5,817 nucleotides of DNA from Pseudomonadota bacterium (GCA_023436945.1 JAEZHG010000032.1:1-5817); one strand, 5' to 3'; positions 1-5,513 are shown, counted from the stretch's first letter. Notes: generated from the sequence alone by a model not told the origin. A program made the numbers and translations.

Positions 1-370
1 GGGTTATGCCGAACATTTCCCACTTACGGCCTGAGCCATATTGGCGGATCAGGGCGATGACCGGAATGGCGAAGGTCAGGCCATAAAGCGCCAGATGTCC
101 GAACAGTGCGGCTTTACCGATCAGGCCAGGCTGATGTTTGGGGCGGTTCTTGAGATTATAGAGCCCCCAAACCGCACGAACGATCAGCACTATCAGGATC
201 AGAAGGCCAACCGGCTTGTGCATGTCGCGCCACGTATCGGTCATCGGCGTTTCACCGATCAGATTGCGCAGAGCCATGGTACAGATCTGCCAGACCAGAA
301 GACCTGCCATGCCCCAGTGCAATACACGGGTCACGACACCGTATTTCAGGCCATTATCCTTCAGCGACAT
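1..370 (-). CDS. cytochrome b561 family protein (N-terminal part, cut by window edge)
   Basis: This is a predicted inner-membrane diheme b-type cytochrome of the bacterial CybB/YodB group, which passes electrons between quinones and other carriers. The 123 visible residues begin MSLKDNGLKYGVVTRVLHW and read to the window edge without a stop. Likely heme ligands are His18 (in the RVLHWG motif), His51 (in MHKPVG) and His92 (in FGHLALYG); a fourth histidine would lie beyond the edge. Three hydrophobic helices are visible at about residues 16-36, 51-71 and 88-108. Family members are about 175-190 residues long with four helices, so roughly a third is missing. A purine-rich stretch, GAGGAGAGGGGG, lies just upstream of the ATG and supports this start. 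The gene is downstream of clpP on the same strand, separated by 106 bases that contain a strong hairpin. The family call is firm; the physiological partner cannot be told. Confidence 0.9.
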   Translation of the reverse strand, partial: MSLKDNGLKYGVVTRVLHWGMAGLLVWQICTMALRNLIGETPMTDTWRDMHKPVGLLILIVLIVRAVWGLYNLKNRPKHQPGLIGKAALFGHLALYGLTFAIPVIALIRQYGSGRKWEMFGIT

Positions 371-417
371 AGACGCCCCCCTCTCCTCACATCACTTGAA
401 TGCGATTGAACATGATT

Positions 418-447
418 CGGGGCGGCCCGAATAATCGAACCGCCCCG
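418..447 (-). terminator. GC-rich hairpin after clpP, possible terminator
   Basis: An 8-bp perfect stem (CGGGGCGG at 418-425 with CCGCCCCG at 440-447) encloses a 14-base loop, in which CGA and TCG could add a short inner stem. It begins 29 bases after the clpP stop codon. There is no T-run after the stem on either strand, so it is not a classical intrinsic terminator. It may act as a 3'-end stabiliser, a processing site or a weak or factor-assisted terminator between clpP and the cytochrome gene. Confidence 0.4.
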
Positions 448-476
448 CGTCATTGAGCAGATTGTCTTCGGAAGGC

Positions 477-1118
477 TTAGGGAGCCTTCACGCCGTCTGC
501 ATCGGCTTGGATGCGGCGGTCATAGACGTGGTCCACGATACCCCAAGCCTTGGCTTCCTCGGCTGTCATGAAGTGGTCACGGTCCAGAGTGCGCTCGACT
601 TCCTCATAGGTGCGACCCGTGTGGTGCACATAGATTTCGTTCAGGCGGCGCTTGGTGGCGATGATGTCTTCGGCGTGGCGTTCGATGTCCGAGGCCGTGC
701 CACGGAAACCGCCCGACGGCTGGTGCACCATGACGCGTGCGTTCGGCAGAGCGATACGCTGGCCAGCTTCACCGGCAGTCAGGATCAGCGAACCTGCGGA
801 TGCAGCCATACCCATCACAACGGTCGAAACCGGCGATTTGATGTATTGCATGGTGTCGTAGATCGCGAGCGCGGAGGTCACCTGACCACCCGGGCTGTTG
901 ATGTACATGCTGATTTCTTTCTTCGGGTTTTCCGATTCAAGGAACAGCAGCTGGGCGCAGATCAGCGAGGCCATGCCGTCTTCGAACGGGCCGGTCAGGA
1001 AGATGATCCGTTCACGCAGCAGACGCGAGAAGATGTCGAACGCACGTTCGCCACGGCTGGATTGCTCCACGACCATAGGAACGAGATTGTTGGAGATGTA
1101 GTCGATCGGATCGCGCAT
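477..1118 (-). CDS. clpP: ATP-dependent Clp protease proteolytic subunit ClpP
   Basis: ClpP is a cytoplasmic serine peptidase that forms a two-ring tetradecamer and degrades proteins unfolded by ClpX or ClpA. From the start chosen here ([15 protein letters not shown]) it has 213 residues, close to the usual 200-215. The catalytic triad is Ser107 (in GMAASAGS), His132 (in MVHQPSGG) and Asp181 (in LDRDHFM), with spacings of 25 and 49 residues as in E. coli ClpP. The oxyanion segment SPGG lies at 75-78. An in-frame ATG at 1166 would add 16 residues, but it has no Shine-Dalgarno sequence. The ATG at 1118 has AAAAGG five bases upstream and matches where relatives begin. Mature protein probably starts near Leu12 (LVPMVVEQ). 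Two positions beside the active site differ from the common form: Ala108 where E. coli has Met98, and Gln79 where E. coli has Val69. It follows the second paralog gene on the same strand and may have its own promoter. The identity is certain; only the start is open. Confidence 0.97.
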   Translation of the reverse strand: MRDPIDYISNNLVPMVVEQSSRGERAFDIFSRLLRERIIFLTGPFEDGMASLICAQLLFLESENPKKEISMYINSPGGQVTSALAIYDTMQYIKSPVSTVVMGMAASAGSLILTAGEAGQRIALPNARVMVHQPSGGFRGTASDIERHAEDIIATKRRLNEIYVHHTGRTYEEVERTLDRDHFMTAEEAKAWGIVDHVYDRRIQADADGVKAP

Positions 1119-1123
1119 GAGGG

Positions 1124-1129
1124 CCTTTT
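1124..1129 (-). promoter_or_regulatory. ribosome binding site deciding the clpP start
   Basis: AAAAGG read on the minus strand, five bases before the ATG at 1118. No comparable purine-rich sequence precedes the alternative ATG at 1166, where the upstream sequence is GATGATATCCTGATGA. This, with the family length, favours the shorter protein. Confidence 0.45.
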
Positions 1130-1184
1130 CGAGAATCTCGGAGCGACTCAAGGCCGCTCGCTTCATTCATCAGGATATCATCAC

Positions 1185-1210
1185 CCTATAAGGACGATGC
1201 AAGGCCGCAA
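1185..1210 (-). promoter_or_regulatory. possible clpP promoter
   Basis: On the minus strand TTGCGGC (1210-1204) is followed after 11 bases by CTTATAGG (1192-1185). This partly fits the Caulobacter housekeeping pattern TTGACGS, 10-14 bases, GCTANAWC. Transcription would begin near 1178, leaving only about 12 bases before the ATG at 1166 but about 60 before the ATG at 1118. No heat-shock (sigma-32) pattern was evident. The call rests on the pattern match alone. Confidence 0.3.
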
Positions 1211-1230
1211 GACAGTTTAATCGCGACTAA

Positions 1231-2130
1231 TCAGTCTTCTTGCTTGCGACCGTCCGCTTCACGCTGGCGTACGACTGCCGAAGAGATGTCTCTGAGTTGC
1301 TGATCGGCGCGAATGCGTGGCGCATCAACGGAATACAGACCTGCCAGAAGATCCTGATCCCAGGTGGTCATCTCCAGATATTCGGTCGGGGCATCCAGAA
1401 GGTTCAGAATGGTGTTGTAACCCGACATATCGTTCTCGGGATCAACCTGCGCCATCGAGATGAATGCGAGATAGTCCGCAAGCGCGGTACCGACCACACC
1501 ATTCAGTCGCGAAGTCTCGACGATGATGATGATGCGGGCCAGATCATCGCGGGTGTTCGATCGAAGACGCGACGCCTCGCGCACGGTGATGGTGGGCGGA
1601 TCTTCACCGTCCAGACGAACGGCAATATCACCCGTATCGGCACTGACCGGCAGACTGACGTGCCACCAGCGGATCGGACGGTCGGCCTCCTGGAAGTCTC
1701 TGAGTGCGGCGCTGCCCAGATCGGTGTTGGCACGTGAAGGACGAAGACCGCCTTCGTTACTGTTCACGATGCTGCGCGCCAGAGCCTTGCCGTCATTGGT
1801 CGCAACAATCATCACGTCAGGACGGCAGCCTTCTTCCTTTACATCCAGTCCGGCTTGCAGCATGCGCAGGCCGATACGGTCCAGAAGCGCACGGCCATAG
1901 TTGGGCTGGAAGTTCATGGCCGAAAGGCAGACTTCCTTGTTCCAGCGCGCCAAAGGACGTCCGCGTGGAGAGGTCATAGCCCCCTCTACGAAGCGCTCGA
2001 CCTGCTGGCGCTGGGCTTGACGCGAGGCTTCGGCACGAACCTCGATATCCTGTACGGCAGTCGGTGTGTCTTGAGGCTGTGAAGCCGAATTCGAAATAAG
2101 TGCAGCCGCCACAAGCGCCAAAAGAGACAT
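1231..2130 (-). CDS. predicted exported protein of unknown function, paralog B
   Basis: I do not recognise a named family; it resembles uncharacterised proteins I associate with Caulobacterales and related alphaproteobacteria. The 299 residues begin MSLLALVAAALISNSAS, a short hydrophobic segment that looks like a signal peptide although it lacks a basic N-terminus, so the product is probably periplasmic. After a charged, Gln/Arg-rich linker (about 27-60) comes a conserved region. It has Cys68 (KEVC) and Cys102 (EEGC), which could form a disulfide; a VMIVATNDG strand-turn at 106-114; IRWWHV at 153-158; AVRLDGED at 170-177; ASRLRS at 186-191; a hydrophobic strand at 198-204; ADY at 218-220; and AQVD at 227-230. 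There is no further membrane helix. It is a clear paralog of the gene just upstream (2224-3099), aligning end to end. The start is supported by GGAG six bases before the ATG. It lies 112 bases upstream of the chosen clpP start. No catalytic motif is identifiable. Confidence 0.85.
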   Translation of the reverse strand: MSLLALVAAALISNSASQPQDTPTAVQDIEVRAEASRQAQRQQVERFVEGAMTSPRGRPLARWNKEVCLSAMNFQPNYGRALLDRIGLRMLQAGLDVKEEGCRPDVMIVATNDGKALARSIVNSNEGGLRPSRANTDLGSAALRDFQEADRPIRWWHVSLPVSADTGDIAVRLDGEDPPTITVREASRLRSNTRDDLARIIIIVETSRLNGVVGTALADYLAFISMAQVDPENDMSGYNTILNLLDAPTEYLEMTTWDQDLLAGLYSVDAPRIRADQQLRDISSAVVRQREADGRKQED

Positions 2131-2136
2131 GATAAA

Positions 2137-2140
2137 CTCC
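2137..2140 (-). promoter_or_regulatory. ribosome binding site of paralog B
   Basis: GGAG on the minus strand with a six-base spacer to the ATG at 2130. The matching position in paralog A also carries GGAG, which supports both starts and the short, uncharged signal segment in each. Confidence 0.65.
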
Positions 2141-2175
2141 GTATGTCGGCGTTATATTAGCAACTGTGGCACCGG

Positions 2176-2181
2176 ATTATA
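2176..2181 (-). promoter_or_regulatory. possible -10 box (TATAAT) upstream of paralog B
   Basis: A perfect TATAAT on the minus strand, about 45 bases before the paralog B start. The -35 region is poor (ATGATC or GATGAT at 16-17 bases upstream). If it is used, transcription would start near 2169 and give a leader of about 40 bases. It directly follows the TTTGTAACT motif shared with paralog A and overlaps its last base. Confidence 0.35.
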
Positions 2182-2189
2182 GTTACAAA
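2181..2189 (-). repeat. shared upstream motif TTTGTAACT, copy at paralog B
   Basis: TTTGTAACT on the minus strand, ending 50 bases before the ATG at 2130. The same nine bases lie at 3157-3149, ending 49 bases before the start of paralog A. In both copies GTTG follows after exactly 16 bases. This could be a shared operator or simply sequence left from the duplication. Confidence 0.45.
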
Positions 2190-2223
2190 CTGGACAGGAT
2201 CATCGCCCTCTCCCGTCACTGGG

Positions 2224-3099
2224 CTAATCTTCCGAACGTGCAGCTTCCATCAGACGGGCGATCTCGCCACGCTGGTGCGATTTGGAAACCTGATTGAGCT
2301 CGGCGCTGTAGAGCGCCTTGAGGTAAGCCTCGTCCCACTCGGTCAGGCTCTGGACCTGCGGATTATCGGCCAGCAGCGAGAGGATGGAATCATATCCCTC
2401 GAAATTACCGCCCGCATCGACCTGGGACAGGGAGACCATCGAGACATAATCAGCGACCTGACCGAAGTGCAGACCATCCAGTTTCGATATGTCCACGATG
2501 ACAATCACACGGGCAATGTCATGACGCAGTTCGCTACGAAGGCGCGAATTGGAGCCCGTCACGACAGGCGCATCCTCGCCCGGCAAACGCACCGCAAGGT
2601 TTCCGGTATGGGCATCGACAGGCACTGCAACATGCCACCAGCGGATCGCAGCATCACCGGACTGGAAAGCTTGAAGGGCACTGCGATTACGCACCATTCC
2701 AGAACCGCCCGGATCAAATGCACGGCGCGACCTTTGCACCAGTCCACGAGCCAGTCCTGCGCCATCATTTGCGGCAATCACGAGGATATTGGGCGTACAA
2801 CCCGGCTCACCGGCTTGAAGACCGATCTCTTCGGCAATCAGCGAGACACGGTCAGCAATCAGTTGCGCCGCATCCGGACGCAGATTGACGACGCCTACAC
2901 AGACCTTCTCGAAGAAGCGCGCGGTATTAAGGCTGCGCTCCGGCAGGGAAATGTCATCGAGGAAGCTGCGGATCTGGTCTGCGTCACGGCGCGCATTCAC
3001 CACAATGTCGTCTATTCGCGTCGCGTCCTGAGCGGGCGGTTGTGAACCTGCGGCCTGAAAAGCCAAAACACCCGCAACGACTGAAGCGACTAACGACAT
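2224..3099 (-). CDS. predicted exported protein of unknown function, paralog A
   Basis: No named family is recognised. The 291 residues begin MSLVASVVAGVLAFQAAGS, a hydrophobic signal-like segment without a basic N-terminus, followed by a Pro/Gln-rich stretch, which suggests export to the periplasm. The conserved region contains DDIVVNARR (30-38), Cys67 (EKVC) and Cys101 (EPGC) with the same 34-residue spacing as in paralog B, ILVIAANDG (105-113), AIRWWHV (151-157), AVRLPGED (169-176), SRLRS (185-189), RVIVIVD (197-203), ADY (216-218), SQVD (225-228) and GYDSIL (235-240). The alternation of hydrophobic strands and turns suggests a globular alpha/beta protein. There is one N-terminal hydrophobic segment only. 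GGAG seven bases before the ATG supports the start. The gene follows the tig terminator, so it needs its own promoter or readthrough. No terminator is visible between it and paralog B (93-base gap), so the two may share a transcript. Confidence 0.85.
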   Translation of the reverse strand: MSLVASVVAGVLAFQAAGSQPPAQDATRIDDIVVNARRDADQIRSFLDDISLPERSLNTARFFEKVCVGVVNLRPDAAQLIADRVSLIAEEIGLQAGEPGCTPNILVIAANDGAGLARGLVQRSRRAFDPGGSGMVRNRSALQAFQSGDAAIRWWHVAVPVDAHTGNLAVRLPGEDAPVVTGSNSRLRSELRHDIARVIVIVDISKLDGLHFGQVADYVSMVSLSQVDAGGNFEGYDSILSLLADNPQVQSLTEWDEAYLKALYSAELNQVSKSHQRGEIARLMEAARSED

Positions 3100-3106
3100 A
3101 AGAAAT

Positions 3107-3110
3107 CTCC
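3107..3110 (-). promoter_or_regulatory. ribosome binding site of paralog A
   Basis: GGAG on the minus strand with a seven-base spacer to the ATG at 3099. It fixes the start of a protein whose N-terminus is unusual for a signal peptide because it has no Lys or Arg. Confidence 0.65.
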
Positions 3111-3148
3111 ACTACTCGTCCGCCATAACAACGCTAGGAAATTCCACA

Positions 3149-3157
3149 AGTTACAAA
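3149..3157 (-). repeat. shared upstream motif TTTGTAACT, copy at paralog A
   Basis: Second copy of the nine-base sequence described at 2181-2189, with GTTG again 16 bases further on. Here it overlaps the end of the T-run of the tig terminator. No convincing -10 box follows it, unlike the copy at paralog B. Confidence 0.45.
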
Positions 3158-3188
3158 AAAGAAAGGGCGGAGCCTAAGCCCCGCCCTT
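3152..3188 (-). terminator. intrinsic terminator of tig
   Basis: Read on the minus strand, AAGGGCGG (3188-3181) pairs perfectly with CCGCCCTT (3170-3163) around a 10-base loop, and is followed at once by TCTTTTTT. It starts 27 bases after the tig stop codon. This is the clearest terminator in the window and separates tig from the paralog genes. Confidence 0.9.
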
Positions 3189-3215
3189 CCCGATCTTCAG
3201 TGAAGATAAAGCCGA

Positions 3216-4559
3216 TTAGGCTTCGTCTTCGTCCTTCAGCAGTTCTTCCTTGCTGATCGGAGCGTCGGTCACTTCCGCAACCGAAATGATCAGGTCGACG
3301 ACCTTCTCTTCGTAGATCGGAGCGCGCAGTTGGGCTGCAGCGTTCGGGTTCTGACGGTAGAAGTCCAGAACCATACGCTCTTGGCCCGGATAGTTGCGGG
3401 CTTCGGCCATGATGGCGTTCGACAGTTCTTGGTCCGAAACAGTCACGTTGTTCGCGCGGCCGATTTCAGCGAGCACGAGGCCCAGACGCACGCGGCGCTC
3501 GGCGATCTTCTTGTACTCGGCCTTCAGTTCGTCTTCCGACTTCTTGGCGTCGTCTTCCGGCAGACGGCCAGCTTCCTTGTCAGCCGACACCTGAGCCCAG
3601 ATGCCTTCGAACTCGGCTTCAACCATCTTCGGCGGCAGAGCGAAGTCGTGGCCTTCGTCCAGCACGTCCAGCAGAGCGCGCTTCAGCTTGAAGCGGGCTG
3701 CGCCAGCGTATTGCTGGTTCAGGTTGGCCTTCAGCAGCTCTTTCAGCTTGTCGATCGACTCAAGGCCGATACGCTTGGCGAACTCGTCGTCCATTGCGGT
3801 TTCGACTTCAGCCTTGATGGCCTTGACGGTGACGTCGAAGGTCGCAGCCTTACCAGCCAGGTGAGCGGCTTGGTATTCTTCCGGGAAGGTGACCTCGATG
3901 GTCTTCTCTTCGCCGACCTTGGCACCCTTCAGTTGCTCTTCAAAGCCCGGGATGAAGCGGTTCGAACCGATGACCAGATCAGCGTCGGTAGCAGCGCCAC
4001 CGTCGAACTCGACGCCGTCGATCTTGCCGACGAAGTCGATGGTCAGTTGGTCGCCCTCAGCGGCCTTGACGGTCTTGCCCTTCTTGTCCTCGTAGGACTT
4101 GGCTTGCGAAGCCAGTTCCTTCAGGGCCTCTTCCAGGTCTTCGTCCGAAGCTTCGTAGGTCGGGCGCGACAGCTTCAGGGTCTTCGGATCAACCGGGGTG
4201 AACTCCGGCATGATTTCCAGCGACATTTCGTACGACAGGTCTTCTTCACCAGCGATGACCTTGTCCATGTCCGAGATTAGCTTCATCTCGGCCGGAGCAG
4301 CCGGACGAACCTTCAGTTCGTCCAGAGCGCCTTGGCTGGTGTTGTTCAGCTCGGCGTTGATGATTTCGCCCATGAAGTCACGACCGAAGGTCTTCTTGAC
4401 GTAAGAAGCCGGCACCTTGCCCGGACGGAAGCCCTTCAGCTTCATCTGGGGGGCGACTTCCTTGATACGGGCTTCAAGCTTTTCGTTCAGCTCGGCTACC
4501 GGGATGGTCACCGCGATCACGCGGCTGAGGCCTTCGTTCGACTTTTCGACGACTTGCAT
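3216..4559 (-). CDS. tig: trigger factor, ribosome-associated chaperone and peptidyl-prolyl isomerase
   Basis: Trigger factor binds at the ribosomal exit tunnel (protein L23) and shields new polypeptides. The protein has 447 residues; E. coli has 432. The start MQVVEKSNEGLSR is the classical one. The open frame continues upstream over gloC to 5216, but that extension is antisense and unlike the family. Domains: ribosome-binding domain at about 1-115 with the signature GFRPGKVP at 43-50; FKBP-type isomerase domain at about 165-245 (DQLTIDFVGKIDG at 170-182, IPGFEEQL at 203-210, TFPEEY at 224-229); C-terminal chaperone arms at about 255-430; and an acidic tail ending KDEDEA. The Shine-Dalgarno sequence is weak. 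A leader of about 90 bases with hairpins precedes it, and a strong terminator follows. It is divergent from gloC and upstream of clpP, in keeping with the common tig-clpP linkage. Confidence 0.98.
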   Translation of the reverse strand: MQVVEKSNEGLSRVIAVTIPVAELNEKLEARIKEVAPQMKLKGFRPGKVPASYVKKTFGRDFMGEIINAELNNTSQGALDELKVRPAAPAEMKLISDMDKVIAGEEDLSYEMSLEIMPEFTPVDPKTLKLSRPTYEASDEDLEEALKELASQAKSYEDKKGKTVKAAEGDQLTIDFVGKIDGVEFDGGAATDADLVIGSNRFIPGFEEQLKGAKVGEEKTIEVTFPEEYQAAHLAGKAATFDVTVKAIKAEVETAMDDEFAKRIGLESIDKLKELLKANLNQQYAGAARFKLKRALLDVLDEGHDFALPPKMVEAEFEGIWAQVSADKEAGRLPEDDAKKSEDELKAEYKKIAERRVRLGLVLAEIGRANNVTVSDQELSNAIMAEARNYPGQERMVLDFYRQNPNAAAQLRAPIYEEKVVDLIISVAEVTDAPISKEELLKDEDEA

Positions 4560-4608
4560 GGTCGGATATCTGACGCTCTGGGGCGACGCCCAAAAGGCGC
4601 GCGAGTGG

Positions 4609-4639
4609 AATAAAGCAAAAGGACCGCCCATCGGAGCGG
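4609..4639 (-). promoter_or_regulatory. terminator-like hairpin in the tig leader
   Basis: On the minus strand CCGC-T-CC, loop GAT, GG-GCGG (4639-4624) forms a six-pair stem with one bulged base, followed by the T-rich TCCTTTTGCTTTATT (4623-4609). It lies inside the predicted tig leader, between promoter and start codon. Further on, GGGCG near 4591-4596 could pair with either an upstream or a downstream partner (4581-4599). It resembles an attenuator, but the T-run is interrupted, so the call is tentative. Confidence 0.3.
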
Positions 4640-4657
4640 CACCTCGAAGCCCGCCCT

Positions 4658-4684
4658 TATGTAGATATGAGGCGCTTACGTCAA
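4658..4684 (-). promoter_or_regulatory. probable tig promoter
   Basis: TTGACG (4684-4679), a 15-base spacer, then TACATA (4663-4658) on the minus strand. The segment TCTACATA matches the Caulobacter -10 pattern GCTANAWC at six of eight positions, and the spacing is within the usual range. Transcription would begin near 4651, about 90 bases before the tig start. Confidence 0.5.
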
Positions 4685-4700
4685 CGCGCAGCGGGTTTCT

Positions 4701-4724
4701 TTGACGCTCTAGCAGCGCTATTTC
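4701..4724 (+). promoter_or_regulatory. probable gloC promoter, close to the start codon
   Basis: TTGACGC (4701-4707) fits the Caulobacter -35 pattern exactly, and GCTATTTC (4717-4724) fits GCTANAWC at all but one position. The spacer is 9 bases, one short of the usual 10-14. The expected transcription start is close to 4731, the first base of the gloC ATG, which implies a leaderless message. Confidence 0.5.
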
Positions 4725-4730
4725 ACGGAT

Positions 4731-5432
4731 ATGAACCAGCAATCCGCACCAATTGGCGTTCTCGTCAGTCCCGTCACACCGCTCCAGCAGAACTGCACTA
4801 TCGTCTGGTGCACCAAGACCCTGAAGGCGGCTGTCATTGATCCCGGAGCCTCTGCGCCGGCGCTTCTGGCCGAAATCCAGCGCCGTGGTCTGACGCTCGA
4901 TGCTATCTGGATAACGCATGGACATCTTGATCATGCGGGTGGAGCGCAGGAACTGCATGAACTCTCCGGCAAAGAGATCATCGGCCCGCACATCGCAGAC
5001 AAATTCTGGGTCGATATGATTCCCGAACAGGGCCTGAAATGGGGTTTGCCGGATGCACGCAGCTTCGTCCCTTCCCGCTGGCTGGATGAAGGTGATGTTC
5101 TGACGCTGGGCGAGGCCAAGTGGGAAGTTTACCACTGCCCCGGCCACACTCCGGGCCATGTGATCTTCTTCAACCGAGAGGCGCGATTCGCACAGGTTGG
5201 CGACGTGCTGTTCCAAGGGTCAGTCGGCCGCACAGACTTCCCGCAAAGTTCACACGAGGATCTGATCAAGTCGGTCGTCACCAAACTTTGGCCACTGGGC
5301 GATGACGTCACCTTCATCCCCGGCCACGGCCCGCACTCGACCTTTGGTGCAGAGCGCCGCAACAACCCGTTTGTGGGCGATCGCGTTGTTTCTTCTCAAC
5401 TAATCACCGGTAACACTTCCGGCGCCGCTTAG
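4731..5432 (+). CDS. gloC: GloC/YcbL-type hydroxyacylglutathione hydrolase (glyoxalase II), MBL fold
   Basis: This is a cytoplasmic metallo-beta-lactamase-fold thioesterase expected to hydrolyse S-D-lactoylglutathione to D-lactate and glutathione, the second step of methylglyoxal detoxification. The 233-residue protein resembles E. coli YcbL (GloC) along its length, with about 10 extra residues at each end. Metal ligands are visible: THGHLDH at 62-68 (His63, His65, Asp67, His68), His139 in CPGHTPGH, Asp158 in VGDVLF, and His199 in IPGHGP. Other family segments are QNCTIVW (20-26), DPG (37-39), GSVGRTDFP (163-171) and NPF (212-214). The 4731 ATG is the only possible start: an in-frame TAG at 4710-4712 precedes it with no ATG, GTG or TTG between. 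It has no proper Shine-Dalgarno sequence, so translation may be leaderless. Activity on persulfide or other thioesters cannot be excluded, since related MBL enzymes vary. Confidence 0.93.
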   Translation: MNQQSAPIGVLVSPVTPLQQNCTIVWCTKTLKAAVIDPGASAPALLAEIQRRGLTLDAIWITHGHLDHAGGAQELHELSGKEIIGPHIADKFWVDMIPEQGLKWGLPDARSFVPSRWLDEGDVLTLGEAKWEVYHCPGHTPGHVIFFNREARFAQVGDVLFQGSVGRTDFPQSSHEDLIKSVVTKLWPLGDDVTFIPGHGPHSTFGAERRNNPFVGDRVVSSQLITGNTSGAA

Positions 5433-5459
5433 GTTACAAAATCTTTAACCCTGATTTTT
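5432..5459 (+). terminator. weak terminator-like hairpin at the gloC stop
   Basis: GGTTA (5432-5436) pairs with TAACC (5446-5450) around a nine-base loop, followed by CTGATTTTT. The stem is short, AT-rich and overlaps the stop codon, so it is probably a weak terminator at best. Confidence 0.25.
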
Positions 5460-5513
5460 CAAGGACCTAATCCCAGACTCGACCACAGGTTGCAAAAACG
5501 CATCACCCCCTAG

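Noticed and set aside
41..409. 122-residue open frame on the plus strand
   Set aside because: The opposite strand encodes a convincing cytochrome b561 with heme histidines and membrane helices.
453..1220. 255-residue open frame on the plus strand
   Set aside because: It is antisense to clpP, whose identity and catalytic residues are certain; the frame is a composition artefact.
1214..1230. TTAA ... CTAA resembling a CtrA site upstream of clpP
   Set aside because: The spacing is six instead of seven bases and the second half is imperfect; it lies in AT-rich intergenic DNA where chance matches are likely.
2275..3045. 256-residue open frame on the plus strand
   Set aside because: It is antisense to paralog A, which has a signal segment, a ribosome binding site and a conserved paralog.
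3330..4280. 316-residue open frame on the plus strand
   Set aside because: It is a shadow antisense to tig, with no family resemblance and no ribosome binding site of note.
4560..5216. In-frame 219-residue upstream extension of the trigger factor reading frame
   Set aside because: It is antisense to gloC, has no trigger factor similarity, and the classical MQV start at 4559 gives the normal family length.
414..5479. Scattered GANTC sites (possible CcrM methylation sites), some near gene starts
   Set aside because: Their frequency is about what chance gives, so no regulatory claim is supported.
5490..5512. TTGCAAA followed by CCCCCTA, resembling a heat-shock sigma-32 promoter
   Set aside because: The spacer is about 9-10 bases, too short, and the -10 part matches poorly.
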